Positions 19,683-29,069 are shown, counted from the first letter of the stretch. The stretch: 64,000 nucleotides of DNA from Planctobacterium marinum (GCF_020687805.1 NZ_JAJEWQ010000002.1:313300-377299), one strand, 5' to 3'. A program made the numbers and translations. The notes: generated from the letters alone by a model not told the origin.

Positions 19683-20293
19683 TCATCACTCTGGTTACGC
19701 TGACATAATAATTCACTATTTTGCCGACTTGTTCTAAGAAAGTAAACGTTACATGACATACCAGCTCCATTATATATTTACCCAGCTCAGTGGGTGATGA
19801 AAAGCATTTAGACAAGGCGGATGTTTGCAGGTTTAGTGGGCCTAAATCAAAAACATCCAACACAGTATAAATGCTTTTCAGCCCCACCGTAGACGCGCCT
19901 CAGGAACATTATTTATGATATTCATCCCTGAATATCACCTGCTTCGCAGGCCAGCTAAAGCTGTTCAAAAGTTTTCCCGAAACTTTTGTCTTTGTTGTGC
20001 GAAGTTCACAAGACCACCAGTATTCTTTCTTTCGCACGCCTTGAACTAATGTCCCTGAGGCTGCGCTGAGAGGGCAAATATATAGTGGAACTGGTATTAA
20101 TGCTAAACGCTTGGCGTCTGTGTATTGATTTTGCGAAAAATACCCATACACTGTGACACAATTACACATCCGTCTCTTTGTTATCCAGTTAGCGATTTCA
20201 GGAAGACAGCTCCCAGCCTGGTGACGTTGAATAGTCCAGCTATTCTTGACTCAGGTTAATCGCGCGACAATTTGCACTTCATAGGAGAATAAA
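19683..20293. other. Hairpin-rich argR-mdh intergenic region
   Basis: No gene is supported. The left part contains a series of perfect inverted repeats. (1) A nested set has AAAAGCATTTA/TAAATGCTTTT (19800-19810, 19868-19878) with GTGGG/CCCAC outside and GGATGTTT/AAACATCC plus TTTAG/CTAAA inside. (2) GATATTCA-TCCC-TGAATATC at 19917-19936. (3) CCTGC-TTC-GCAGG at 19938-19950. (4) CAAAAGTTT/AAACTTTTG at 19966-19988. (5) GTGCGAA/TTCGCAC at 19997-20037. The spacing suggests a folded RNA or a small non-coding mobile repeat. The rest should hold the mdh promoter, which I could not place. Confidence 0.6.
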
Positions 20294-21229
20294 ATGAAAG
20301 TAGCAGTTTTAGGTGCTGCCGGTGGTATTGGACAGGCATTATCCCTGCTTTTGAAAACTCAGTTACCCGCAGGTTCAGAATTATCTTTATACGATGTAGC
20401 GCCAGTAGTTCCCGGTGTAGCCGTAGATTTAAGCCATATCCCAACTGATGTTAAGGTTAAGGGTTTTGGCAAAGACGATTTATCTGCAGCGTTAAAAGGC
20501 TGTGACATCGTGTTGATTCCAGCGGGCGTACCAAGAAAGCCAGGTATGGACCGCTCCGATCTGTTTAACATCAATGCCGGTATCGTGCGCAACCTGGTTG
20601 ATGCGATTGCGGATACTTGCCCGGAAGCCTGCATCGGTATTATCACTAATCCGGTAAACACTACAGTTGCTATCGCAGCTGAAGCGCTGAAGAAAAAAGG
20701 CGTTTACAACAAAAATAAACTGTTCGGTGTGACTACGCTTGACGTGATCCGCGCTGAAACTTTTGTTGCTGAGCTAAAAGGCCAAAGCCCGGAAGCGATT
20801 CACGTTCCTGTCATTGGTGGTCACTCTGGTACTACTATTTTGCCTCTGTTGTCGCAGGTAGACGGTGTAGACTTTACTGACGAAGAAGTGGCCTCGCTGA
20901 CTACGCGTATTCAGAATGCCGGTACCGAAGTGGTTGAAGCAAAAGCGGGTGGCGGTTCTGCAACCTTGTCTATGGGTCAGGCTGCAGCGCGTTTCTGTTT
21001 GTCTCTGGTTGACGCAATGCAAGGTCAAAACGTGGTTGAGTACACTTATGTTGAAACCAACAGCGATGACGCTGAGTTCTTTGCGCATCCGGTCAGATTA
21101 GGTCCAGCAGGTGTTGAAGAAATTCTGCCTTATGGCGAATTAAGCGCGTTTGAGCAAAAAGCCAAAGACGATATGCTGGAAGGCCTGCGTGGCGACATTA
21201 AACTGGGTCAGGATTTCGTAAACGGTTAA
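20294..21229 (+). CDS. mdh: Malate dehydrogenase (NAD)
   Basis: Cytoplasmic TCA-cycle enzyme that interconverts malate and oxaloacetate with NAD. At 311 residues it has the usual size for the gammaproteobacterial enzyme. Visible features are the NAD-binding GAAGGIGQ, the substrate loop [17 protein letters not shown] with its Arg residues, NPVNTTV, and the catalytic His in [12 protein letters not shown]. An AGGAG-like site (TAGGAGA) precedes the ATG. It is transcribed away from argR and ends at its own terminator, so it is monocistronic. Confidence 0.98.
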   Translation: MKVAVLGAAGGIGQALSLLLKTQLPAGSELSLYDVAPVVPGVAVDLSHIPTDVKVKGFGKDDLSAALKGCDIVLIPAGVPRKPGMDRSDLFNINAGIVRNLVDAIADTCPEACIGIITNPVNTTVAIAAEALKKKGVYNKNKLFGVTTLDVIRAETFVAELKGQSPEAIHVPVIGGHSGTTILPLLSQVDGVDFTDEEVASLTTRIQNAGTEVVEAKAGGGSATLSMGQAAARFCLSLVDAMQGQNVVEYTYVETNSDDAEFFAHPVRLGPAGVEEILPYGELSAFEQKAKDDMLEGLRGDIKLGQDFVNG

Positions 21230-21251
21230 TCCTGAACTTCGGTTAAACAAG

Positions 21252-21278
21252 AGCCAGTGCCATGCACTGGCTTTTTTG
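21252..21278 (+). terminator. Rho-independent terminator of mdh
   Basis: AGCCAGTGC-CAT-GCACTGGCT stem followed by TTTTT, about 22 bases after the mdh stop. Confidence 0.92.
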
Positions 21279-21342
21279 TTTGAGTTGCCAGGTTGCTATT
21301 AAACCCGGTAAACTGGGAAAAATTATATACAAGGATGCATTT

Positions 21343-22254
21343 ATGAGAATTCGCTTTAGTGCGGCTTTATTTTTCGCGTTTACCTGCGCACACACATCAA
21401 TGCTGCAGGCTGAACTCAACGATAGTAAATCTCTGTTGCTGGACGAGTTTATGAGTATCAGGAGTGCTCCGCCTGAAGAATCAGCTCAAAACAGAATCAT
21501 CGCGCAAATGCAGGAAGCGTATCTTAAACGCTTAAAGCTGGACCTGATTCCTGACAGCTATCAACATTTGGTAACGGACTACAAGTCTCAGTTAAAGGAA
21601 TTGCTGAGCTATCCCCAGTCCAACAGGTTAACAAGTGAAGCCGTTAAACAATATTATCTGGATTATTACTCCGAAGCAGAACTTGTGGCGCTGATCCGCT
21701 TTTATCAGAGTGACGTGGGTCAAAAACACCTAAATTCGCAGCCACCTATTGTCGTCAGCGATGAACAACAGCGGGAAATGCAGGAACGGTCAGATGCTAT
21801 CGAAAGATTAACTGAGCACTTTTTATTTCAGTTACGAGAAAACGGATTTGAATCCGACTTCGTTAATGCCAAGGGAATGAGGCCGATGAAAGCCATTGAG
21901 CTTTCAGAGATGTTTGGTCCATTTGGTTTTGATGGCGTGTTTCAATTTGAGATCAAGGCGGCTAATATCCACAATAATATCCTGTATATTAATTCCGAAA
22001 AAGATTATCGAGATCGTCGTTGTCTGACGGTCAGACTAAAATCTGAGCTGGTCAGCGAGTTTATTAACCAGTACGGTGAAAATGTCAGTGAAGCACTGGT
22101 GGGCAAATCCTTGCTGGTTAAGGGTACCGCCAAACGCCAGGTCATAAAGGCTATTGGGCCTGATAACGAGCCAATGTTTCCCTATTATCAAACGCATATT
22201 GCAGTGGATGACTTATCGAAGTTATTTATTGGTAACAAGGCAAGCACTGACTAG
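21343..22254 (+). CDS. Secreted DUF2059-domain protein
   Basis: A 303-residue exported protein with a signal peptide (about 1-22, ending MLQA). The N-terminal half has the DUF2059 pattern: YYLDYYSEAELVALIRFY followed by SDVGQKHL. The C-terminal half (from about 190) is unrecognised and contains a stretch resembling small OB-like domains (VSEALVGKSLLVKGTAKR). I chose the ATG at 21343, which has AAGGA upstream and starts a signal peptide; an earlier in-frame ATG falls in the mdh terminator. Function is unknown. It overlaps the convergent yigZ by 4 bases. Confidence 0.8.
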   Translation: MRIRFSAALFFAFTCAHTSMLQAELNDSKSLLLDEFMSIRSAPPEESAQNRIIAQMQEAYLKRLKLDLIPDSYQHLVTDYKSQLKELLSYPQSNRLTSEAVKQYYLDYYSEAELVALIRFYQSDVGQKHLNSQPPIVVSDEQQREMQERSDAIERLTEHFLFQLRENGFESDFVNAKGMRPMKAIELSEMFGPFGFDGVFQFEIKAANIHNNILYINSEKDYRDRRCLTVRLKSELVSEFINQYGENVSEALVGKSLLVKGTAKRQVIKAIGPDNEPMFPYYQTHIAVDDLSKLFIGNKASTD

Positions 22255-22868
22255 TTATCGGAAAGTAAGTTTATCTTGCCTTTACTCTGGTTTTTTAGCT
22301 GAGTTACCAGGGCATTTTTATTCATGACCGGGCACTGAATGCGGCACACGATATCTGTGTTGTACTGGCGTTCGGTAATGCTGGCATTAGCGTCTTTAAC
22401 GGCATATTCCAATAGGCTAACCAGATCAAAAGGCAATTGCAGAGAAAACTGCGTTTCCGGCACTTTTAGTTGTGTCTGTAATTGCACAAGCGCCTGCTGA
22501 ACTCCGCCGCCATAGGCTTTTACCAGGCCACCAGTGCCCAGTTTGGTACCGCCAAAATAGCGGGTTACCACCGCGCTTATCTCCCCGACATCGCTACCTG
22601 TCAATTGGTTTAGCATTGGCTTGCCCGCAGTACCACTGGGTTCGCCATCATCGCTAAATCCATATTGCATTGAGTCCTGAGGTGCACCTGCCACAAATGC
22701 CCAACAGTTGTGGCGGGCATCTTTGAATTCTTCCTTAATCTGCGCCACAAAGGCTTTGGCACTGTCGATGCTCGGAGTGTGAGCTAGCCGGGTAATAAAG
22801 CGACTTTTCTTAATTTCTTCCTCAAAAATAACCGACCTGACAGGGATCAGGTATTCCACATTGCTCAT
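22251..22868 (-). CDS. yigZ: YigZ/IMPACT-family protein
   Basis: A 205-residue cytoplasmic protein of the YigZ/IMPACT (UPF0029) family. Visible motifs are KKSRFITRLAH, DARHNCWAFV, SDDGEPSGTAGKPML and VTRYFGGTKLGTGGLVKAYG. The C-terminal part is the DUF1949 domain with an EF-G domain V-like fold. The biochemical role is not established; the eukaryotic homologue acts on translation control. The second of two adjacent ATGs is used here. It overlaps the convergent DUF2059 gene by 4 bases. Confidence 0.93.
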   Translation of the reverse strand: MSNVEYLIPVRSVIFEEEIKKSRFITRLAHTPSIDSAKAFVAQIKEEFKDARHNCWAFVAGAPQDSMQYGFSDDGEPSGTAGKPMLNQLTGSDVGEISAVVTRYFGGTKLGTGGLVKAYGGGVQQALVQLQTQLKVPETQFSLQLPFDLVSLLEYAVKDANASITERQYNTDIVCRIQCPVMNKNALVTQLKNQSKGKINLLSDN

Positions 22869-22925
22869 CAAATAATCTGTTTTTAATAAATTTGCACAAT
22901 TCCGCGAATAATAGCATTTTTACGA

Positions 22926-22954
22926 TTGACAAACTAACCCGGAACCTTTATCTT
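22926..22954 (+). promoter_or_regulatory. Sigma-70 promoter of the tRNA-Leu gene
   Basis: TTGACA and TATCTT are separated by 17 bases, followed by a GC-rich discriminator (CGCGTCC) typical of stringently controlled stable-RNA promoters. A CGTTTTCGG/CCGAAAACG hairpin (22962-22990) lies between the promoter and the mature tRNA. Confidence 0.7.
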
Positions 22955-23020
22955 TCGCGTCCGTTTTCGGGGATAACAATTCCGAAAACGCGACTTTCAG
23001 ATTCCATTTCTGAAAAGTTA

Positions 23021-23107
23021 GCCCAGGTGGTGAAATTGGTAGACACGCTAGCTTCAGGTGCTAGTGGCCGCAAGGCCGTGGCGGTTCAAGTCCGCCCCTG
23101 GGCACCA
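23021..23107 (+). tRNA. tRNA-Leu (anticodon CAG)
   Basis: Full cloverleaf. The acceptor is GCCCAGG/CCTGGGC with encoded CCA. The D arm contains AAATTGGTAGA. The anticodon stem-loop is CTAGC-TTCAGGT-GCTAG with CAG at positions 3-5 of the loop. The variable arm is long (GGCCGCAAGGCC), as in class II tRNA-Leu, and the T arm contains GGTTCAAGTCC. It sits at the boundary of an AT-rich accessory stretch, a common integration site. Confidence 0.97.
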
Positions 23108-23635
23108 TCCCTTTTTAATGCACTCTAACTCATTTGGATCTACCCACTTAACGGGATCTACCCACTTAACGGGGGATCAGCATTTATCTCGTTCTGTTAA
23201 TTCGTAAATTACCTTGATGTAATCAATAGCAGTTGATTTCCACCAACGAGGTTTAAATCTTCCATGGTGGCGGCTTCCAGCTCGACGTCCACTTGTCTCG
23301 CGTTCGGACCTGAAACAGGTCCAGGTATTCCCTGTTTCCGGGCGGTCCTCACCCATCCACAATGGGTCATCACTCTTATTCTATAATTTTAAATTGCTTT
23401 AAGTGTTAAATAATTATCATTTTTAAAAGGAAGCTGATTCATCTGTTTGTGTATGAGTGCTTAATAAGAATACTTTATTGAGCACGTGAGTTTAGGTGAG
23501 GCTTGGTGATGGTTTATGGGTTGAACCTTAAGCAATCCTCTTTGAACATTAAGCTAGCTTTCTGGTGTAGCTAATTGCTGTTTTTAACCAAGGCAATATC
23601 CGAAAGCGCTTTGTAAAATCACAGAGGAACCAGTT
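23108..23635. other. Intergenic region downstream of tRNA-Leu
   Basis: About 530 bases with no convincing gene. It starts with a tandem 18-bp repeat (listed separately). Next comes a GC-richer block (about 23220-23360) with GAAACAGG/CCTGTTTC inverted repeats, and then AT-rich sequence that should hold the promoter of the secreted-protein gene. A minus-strand open frame at 23177-23362 is rich in Arg, His and Trp. It could be a relic of a mobile element, but I recognise no family. Confidence 0.5.
23136..23171 (+). repeat. Tandem 18-bp repeat beside the tRNA
   Basis: GGATCTACCCACTTAACG occurs twice with no spacer, 28 bases past the tRNA 3' end. It could be debris from a site-specific integration or from replication slippage. 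Confidence 0.85.
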
Positions 23636-24418
23636 ATGAAAAAAGATAAATTGTTACATCATAGTAATAGTGCGTATTGCGCCACAAATGAATCGAGAAT
23701 AGGAGGAAGATTTTCAATATATAATATAGTGAACGGCAGTTTAACCGCTTGGTATCGCAACCGCGTTTTTTGGTGTATAGAAATAACGTTTATGTTATTC
23801 GTCTTAGCAACATCCTCGGCGCAAGCTGGGCATGGTACGTACCTTAATTTTCAGGTAGTGAATCAAACTGAAAATGCGTTGAAGTTCAAAATGCGCAATC
23901 ACCGAAGTTCGGGTGGTAGTTTTATTCATTCGCATGGTTCAGGAGATTATAGCTTTTGTATAGAAGGGAATAGCTCAAAATATCATCAACTCCATGTCTA
24001 TGCTGACACCTTTGATAGCCCGGGAGATGTGCATTTTTATCCGGAAAATTCCGGTAATAGTGGCGGTGTTGAATTTGTTGTTACTTGCAGCAACTCTGGT
24101 ACATACAATCCAGATATTACGGATAAAACTGGGAATACTGTAGAACCATGTGCTGGATGCACCAATCCAGTCTACCATGAAGCTTGCAATAGTGGCATAA
24201 GCGCAGCTCCTGGTGCTCAGTTTTGGTTTTTAGTTTATAACGGCGAGGATTTTAAGTCTGACAACAACAAGTTCTGGGCGAGTATCGACGGTAAAGTAAT
24301 CAATGATGGTTCCCCGGCATTAAGGCTTCATAACAAAAAATCTGAAGCGGATAATGACCACTATCTGGTGTTAACATACAGTGGAAATTCAAACAACGAG
24401 TCGGCGAGTTGTGATTAA
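23636..24418 (+). CDS. Secreted protein of unknown function
   Basis: A 260-residue protein with a long N-terminal region followed by a hydrophobic export segment (about 45-62, ending SSAQA). The mature part is rich in Asn, Ser, Gly and His and contains several Cys, including EPCAGCTNP and YHEACNSG, consistent with disulfides outside the cytoplasm. I do not recognise the family. The fold looks all-beta (alternating patterns such as TYLNFQVVNQTENALKFKM). An AGAGGA ribosome-binding site precedes the ATG. Base use is AT-richer than in the core genes, and it lies after tRNA-Leu, so acquisition by transfer is plausible. Confidence 0.7.
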   Translation: MKKDKLLHHSNSAYCATNESRIGGRFSIYNIVNGSLTAWYRNRVFWCIEITFMLFVLATSSAQAGHGTYLNFQVVNQTENALKFKMRNHRSSGGSFIHSHGSGDYSFCIEGNSSKYHQLHVYADTFDSPGDVHFYPENSGNSGGVEFVVTCSNSGTYNPDITDKTGNTVEPCAGCTNPVYHEACNSGISAAPGAQFWFLVYNGEDFKSDNNKFWASIDGKVINDGSPALRLHNKKSEADNDHYLVLTYSGNSNNESASCD

Positions 24419-24603
24419 TATTTAGCCTGAAAAAGCCTTAGAAGCTCAACGGGGCCTGAACCTGCTTACTTCTCTAGCCAGGGGGAAAATAACTACCTGG
24501 CTTTATAAACATGATTAATACTTTACATCTTAGATATAACTTCGATTAAATACGGTAAATTTATTACGATTAACCTTATTGTTTCGTTTCACCAATTGAT
24601 GTT

Positions 24604-26337
24604 GTGAGTAAGTCATTCATGTGCCGCTTGAATCTTAATATTCCTTTTACATTAGGGCTGTTGGTTTTTAGTTTTACTCTATTCCCCTTCAAGAGTGCAG
24701 CCGAAGATTATACAACAAGTTTCAATGCATTGAGTGCGATTTGGGGGGCGTCAATTGGCAATCAAGCATCATCCAATTACTTGTTAGAAGCACATTCGGA
24801 AGATCTAGACTTGGGCCGCAATATCTACACCTTGTGTATTGATCCTCAATGGCCCCCATTTGACATTCTCAGCACAGACAATCAGCATAAAGGCATCTTT
24901 TCTGAGTATCTTTCATTGATTGCTCATGAGCTGGATATTGAATGGCAGTTAATTCCCACAAATAGTTGGTCTCAAACTTTACGCTTTTTTCGTCAGGGAA
25001 AATGCCAATTTATTTCGGGGTTAAATGCAACACCCGAACGAGAGCAGATTATGCTATTTAGCGATGTATTTTTATCAGCTCCGATGGTGATTATCTCACG
25101 GCAAGATCAACCTTATGTTGCAAATTTGCATAGTCTGGCAGGAAAAAGTCTGGCGTCAGTCAGCGGTTATCGTATTGCAAAAGCAATTCAACATAAGTAT
25201 CCCATGATTGATATTGTATATGTGAACTCAACGCAGGACGCGTTAAGAGCTGTGAGCCGGAATACTGCCTATGCGACAGTAGGCTCGATCTTCGGTATGA
25301 GTTACAACGTAGATGCTTTACAACTGAATAACCTGAAAATTATAGGGCATACGGAGTTTACTGGCCAGTATCGTATTGCAATGCAAAAGCAATTATCTCC
25401 TCTTTTGCCAACTCTGAATATGGCTATTGCTACGATTTCTGAGCAACAAAAAAACATCATTATTAATCGCTGGATACGATTTATGGATTATGAAAATATC
25501 GATTATACGTGGGTTTGGTGGACAATTGCTATTACTGGAATATTGAGCCTGGTATTGGTAGTTCGCTATTACAGTATACTTAGCTATAGTCGCAGGTTGG
25601 TTATCGCTAACGAACAATTGCGGATTGCCAATGATGAACAGGAAACACTGATGAAAATGGTGTCACATCAATATCGAACACCGCTGGCCATTATAGAAAG
25701 TGGGTTACGACTGCTGAGGGCGGAGTTAACCAAAACTTCGCATACGGCCAATGACCGAATTGCTGCGATGGGCCGTGCTACAAAAAGAATGAAAGAGACT
25801 CTGAGTATTTCACTGGGGGAATTACATCTGCCAAATACATCTGTTTATGCGGATAACTCAGAGCGCACAATATTAGCAGAGGTTTTGGCTCAAGTTGTTC
25901 AACAATTTCGTGATCAGGATACTGGTGTAAATGTCACAATAAAAGGATATACGGATGTCCATATCGCTATGCCTTCGGCTGAACTAAGGTGTTGTCTGGA
26001 TAATATATTGAGTAACGCATTCAAATACAGTGCCACTAGTCGGAATTCAGATGCAGGCCAATCTGTTAGCATATGTTGCAAGTCAATCGATCCAGAGTGG
26101 TTGCTGATAAAAGTTAAAGACAATGGTGTCGGTATCCCGAGGACTGAACACGATAAGATTTTTTCAAAATTTTACAGAGCCCAAAACTCTGCTGAATTCC
26201 CAGGAGTGGGTATAGGGCTCGCAATAGTTCGCCAGATTGTATCTAAATATGGTGGCATGGTTTATCTAAACTCACAAATAACTAATGGATGTGAGTTTTT
26301 ATTACAGCTCCCGATAAACACAACTTCTTCAGATTAG
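24604..26337 (+). CDS. Hybrid-type sensor histidine kinase with periplasmic binding domain
   Basis: A 577-residue inner-membrane sensor. A signal segment (about 10-30) is followed by a family 3 solute-binding domain (about 75-300: YTLCIDPQWPPFDIL, FISGLNATPEREQIMLFSD), one membrane helix (about 303-325), a HisKA domain with phospho-acceptor His in VSHQYRTPLAII, and an ATPase domain with NILSNAFKYS, KDNGVGIP and GVGIGLAIV. It has no receiver domain. The layout resembles the sensor half of BvgS/EvgS-type kinases. The start codon is GTG, with no strong ribosome-binding site; ATG at 24619 is an alternative. It pairs with the regulator downstream. Confidence 0.9.
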   Translation: MSKSFMCRLNLNIPFTLGLLVFSFTLFPFKSAAEDYTTSFNALSAIWGASIGNQASSNYLLEAHSEDLDLGRNIYTLCIDPQWPPFDILSTDNQHKGIFSEYLSLIAHELDIEWQLIPTNSWSQTLRFFRQGKCQFISGLNATPEREQIMLFSDVFLSAPMVIISRQDQPYVANLHSLAGKSLASVSGYRIAKAIQHKYPMIDIVYVNSTQDALRAVSRNTAYATVGSIFGMSYNVDALQLNNLKIIGHTEFTGQYRIAMQKQLSPLLPTLNMAIATISEQQKNIIINRWIRFMDYENIDYTWVWWTIAITGILSLVLVVRYYSILSYSRRLVIANEQLRIANDEQETLMKMVSHQYRTPLAIIESGLRLLRAELTKTSHTANDRIAAMGRATKRMKETLSISLGELHLPNTSVYADNSERTILAEVLAQVVQQFRDQDTGVNVTIKGYTDVHIAMPSAELRCCLDNILSNAFKYSATSRNSDAGQSVSICCKSIDPEWLLIKVKDNGVGIPRTEHDKIFSKFYRAQNSAEFPGVGIGLAIVRQIVSKYGGMVYLNSQITNGCEFLLQLPINTTSSD

Positions 26338-26397
26338 TGAATAAAAGAAAAGTGACAATTTCGAATGTATAAATGTGAAACAGATACAGATAAATTC

Positions 26398-27171
26398 ATG
26401 ATATCTGTTCTCTTAGTGGAGGATGATAAGGATTTAAGCGAACTTTTGCAGGCAGAGTTGGAATTGAAGGGTTTTTCCGTTTCTGTGGCGGAAAATGCGA
26501 TGCAAACTTATAAGTTATTGTCCGGTAAAAAGCCCGATGTGATTGTTCTGGACATTGGTCTTCCAGACGAATCCGGCCTAAAAGTGGCAAAATTCGTAAG
26601 AAAAAATACGACTGTTGGATTGATAATGTTGACTGCGCTTGGATCAGATAAATCTAGAATTGAAGGTTACGCTTCTGGTGCAGATGTTTATCTAGTAAAA
26701 CCGACTTGTGCAGATGAACTACAGTGGGCAATTCGCAATCTTGCTAATCGTTTATCAGTTGCGCAGCAGATTAGCTCAAAGCTTAGTTCTTGCCCGTTGG
26801 GTTTCACACAGCATTACCAAAGTATACAGATATCATCTAAAAATACTGCTTTGATGTCCCCATGGCGCTTTGATACGGTTAACTGGACGTTGATTTCACC
26901 TGAAGGGCTCTATTGCACGCTAAGTGGTAAAGAAAAGTTGTTTCTTGAATTATTGTCAGGTACTTCCAAAAAACCTGTTTCACGAACTAGCCTTTTACAA
27001 AAGCTGAGCTACGCAGATGATGAGCATGGGATGCACGCATTGGAAACGTTGGTTATGAGGCTCAGGAAGAAAATTGCGTCACTATCTGGTGGGTCTGTAC
27101 CTATTAAAACAGTTAGAGGCAAAGGTTACCAATTTACAGCTTCATTGATTTTTGAACCTAATAATTGGTAG
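26398..27171 (+). CDS. OmpR-family response regulator
   Basis: A 257-residue regulator with a receiver (about 1-115: acidic EDD near the N-terminus, phospho-acceptor Asp in VIVLDIGLPD, Thr in IMLTAL, Lys in LVKP) and a winged-helix output domain (about 155-250) ending in TVRGKGYQF. The DNA-binding half is unusually divergent before that motif. It follows the kinase gene by about 60 bases and is its likely partner. ATG at 26398 gives a standard receiver start; an in-frame ATG at 26365 would add 11 residues. Targets may include the secreted-protein gene upstream. Confidence 0.92.
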   Translation: MISVLLVEDDKDLSELLQAELELKGFSVSVAENAMQTYKLLSGKKPDVIVLDIGLPDESGLKVAKFVRKNTTVGLIMLTALGSDKSRIEGYASGADVYLVKPTCADELQWAIRNLANRLSVAQQISSKLSSCPLGFTQHYQSIQISSKNTALMSPWRFDTVNWTLISPEGLYCTLSGKEKLFLELLSGTSKKPVSRTSLLQKLSYADDEHGMHALETLVMRLRKKIASLSGGSVPIKTVRGKGYQFTASLIFEPNNW

Positions 27172-27435
27172 TAATGTACCTTAAGCTGTATTGCTCAAAG
27201 ATGGTGCCTGAACTGTCCCTTTAATTTCTTTTCATTGTTATGGAAGCAGATTGTACCTGATTGTTTAAATTTCTGGAAAGCTAGCCAAGTTTTTTGTGAG
27301 TTTCTTTTTTTCATTTTTGAATAGCATATGTCTTTATGTAGAACACATTTTTCTGATTCATAGCAAGTTTCGGGTCGGCTGCTAATCAGCTGTCTCTGTA
27401 CACTTATGATGAATAACATACAGTGTGGAGCGCAC

Positions 27436-28200
27436 ATGATTAAGTTGACTGATAAAGTGGTTATTATTACGGGGGCAAGTTCTGGTATTGGCCTCGCGTC
27501 TGCCAAACTATTTGCCAATGCGGGTGCTAAAATTGTCATTGCCGCACGCAGAGAATCTATTCTGCAAGACGTTGCAAAAGACATAGCGCAACAGGGTGGG
27601 GAGGTCAGAGTGATGGCCGGTGATGTCTGTTCCGAGCAGTATCATCGCAATCTGGTGGAATTCACGTTAGCGGAATTTGGCCGACTGGATGTTGCATTTA
27701 ACAATGCCGGCGCGCTGGGGAGGCCTGGTCCGGTAACTGAAATGTCGTTAGATGATTGGCATACATTGATGCAAACAAATTTAACAAGTGGTTTTCTCGC
27801 GGCAAAGTATCAAATCCCGGCGATGCTTCGCAATCAATCCGGATCGTTAATTTTTACTTCATCATTTGTCGGGTTTACCACAGGCTTTCCACTGCAATCT
27901 GCTTACGCGGCGAGTAAAGCGGGATTAATAGGGCTGACAAAGGCGTTAGCGACTGAATTTGGTAGCCAGGGAATTCGGGTAAACGCCCTTTTACCTGGTG
28001 GTACTAATACTGATATGGCCAGAGAGTTTGGTGATAGTGAAGAAGTGCAAACATTTGTCAAAAACATACATGCCCTGAAAAGAATCGCTGCACCGGAAGA
28101 AATCGCACAGTCTGCGCTGTATTTGGCCTCTGATATGTCTGGTTTTACAACCGGTTCCGCTATGCTGGTCGATGGCGGTGTATCGGTTTGTAAAACATAG
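27436..28200 (+). CDS. Short-chain dehydrogenase/reductase
   Basis: A 254-residue classical SDR using NAD(P): cofactor motif TGASSGIG near the N-terminus, NNAG, catalytic Ser, then YAASK with the Tyr and Lys, and a C-terminal AMLVDGG. The substrate is unknown. ATG at 27436 has GGAG upstream and is preferred over one 30 bases earlier. It lies 20 bases before the Ada-like gene on the same strand, so it is probably co-transcribed with two DNA-repair genes, an odd pairing. Confidence 0.92.
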   Translation: MIKLTDKVVIITGASSGIGLASAKLFANAGAKIVIAARRESILQDVAKDIAQQGGEVRVMAGDVCSEQYHRNLVEFTLAEFGRLDVAFNNAGALGRPGPVTEMSLDDWHTLMQTNLTSGFLAAKYQIPAMLRNQSGSLIFTSSFVGFTTGFPLQSAYAASKAGLIGLTKALATEFGSQGIRVNALLPGGTNTDMAREFGDSEEVQTFVKNIHALKRIAAPEEIAQSALYLASDMSGFTTGSAMLVDGGVSVCKT

Positions 28201-28220
28201 CAAAGTGGAGTGGTGTCCTG

Positions 28221-29069
28221 ATGCTGGAACAAAAACAAATTGACTATGAAAGGATAGAAAACGCTATTCATTTTATTCGTGAGAATTTCAAGGAGCAGCC
28301 CTCGTTGGCGTTAATTGCAAACGCTGTAAACCTCAGTCCGTTCCACTTTCAACGGATGTTCAGTGAATGGGTTGGCGTTAGTCCCAAGAAATTTATGCAA
28401 TATATTAGTTTGGATTACGCCAAAACGTTGCTCAATAATCGTATTACACTGCTTGATGCCGCATATGAAACCGGGTTGTCTGGTTCAAGTCGCTTGCACG
28501 ATCTTTTTGTCAATATAGAGGCAATGACGCCGGGTGAATTTAAAAATGGCGGTGCAAATTTAATCTTAAATTATTGTTTTGCTATTAGTCCTTTCGGCAA
28601 AGTGCTGGTTGCATCAACGCCTAAAGGTGTATGTCACATGTCCTTTGAGGAAAACGAAGAGATAGCATTAAGTGAACTGAATGTCCGTTTCCCTAATGCC
28701 GAGCTGCATCAAATTAATGACAAATTTCAACAGGACGCACTGCTTATTTTCCAAAAAGACTGGCGCCAAATGGCACAAATAAAGTTACATCTGGCTGGTA
28801 CCCCTTTTCAGTTAAAAGTGTGGGAGAGTTTGCTGAAAATCCCGATGGGAAAGCTCTGCTCTTATAGCGATATAGCCAGAAACCTGAGTAAACCAAAAGC
28901 TTCTCGTGCTGTCGGCTCTGCCATAGGAAATAATCCAGTGGCGTTTTTAATTCCATGTCACCGGGTCATCCAAAGTGGCGGTCAAATTGGTGGGTATAAA
29001 TGGGGGAGCAACAAGAAAACGGCGATCATCGGCTGGGAGGCTGCACGAACAGCCCAATCAAATGACTGA
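28221..29069 (+). CDS. Ada-like AraC regulator / O6-alkylguanine-DNA alkyltransferase
   Basis: A 282-residue two-domain protein. An AraC-type DNA-binding domain (about 5-105: ALIANAVNLSPFHFQRMF) is joined to a methylated-DNA-protein cysteine methyltransferase (about 115-280) with the acceptor Cys in IPCHRVIQ and the preceding GNNPVAF. It would remove alkyl groups from guanine and may activate repair genes. The N-terminal zinc domain of E. coli Ada, which repairs phosphotriesters and triggers activation, is absent, so inducer sensing must differ. The gene overlaps the next by 8 bases, supporting joint expression with an oxidative DNA-repair enzyme. Confidence 0.93.
   Translation: MLEQKQIDYERIENAIHFIRENFKEQPSLALIANAVNLSPFHFQRMFSEWVGVSPKKFMQYISLDYAKTLLNNRITLLDAAYETGLSGSSRLHDLFVNIEAMTPGEFKNGGANLILNYCFAISPFGKVLVASTPKGVCHMSFEENEEIALSELNVRFPNAELHQINDKFQQDALLIFQKDWRQMAQIKLHLAGTPFQLKVWESLLKIPMGKLCSYSDIARNLSKPKASRAVGSAIGNNPVAFLIPCHRVIQSGGQIGGYKWGSNKKTAIIGWEAARTAQSND

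Noticed and set aside
23136-23171. Tandem repeat as a CRISPR array
   Set aside because: Only two units, no spacers and no cas genes nearby.
23177-23362. Minus-strand 61-residue frame as a transposase remnant
   Set aside because: Basic and Trp-containing, but no motif of a known transposase could be recognised.
23636-24418. Secreted protein as an aegerolysin or pore-forming toxin
   Set aside because: Length and Cys pattern differ and the aegerolysin core motif is not visible.
28975-29061. Longer N-terminus for the 2OG oxygenase
   Set aside because: Would lie inside the alkyltransferase gene; the ATG at 29062 overlaps its stop as expected for coupling.
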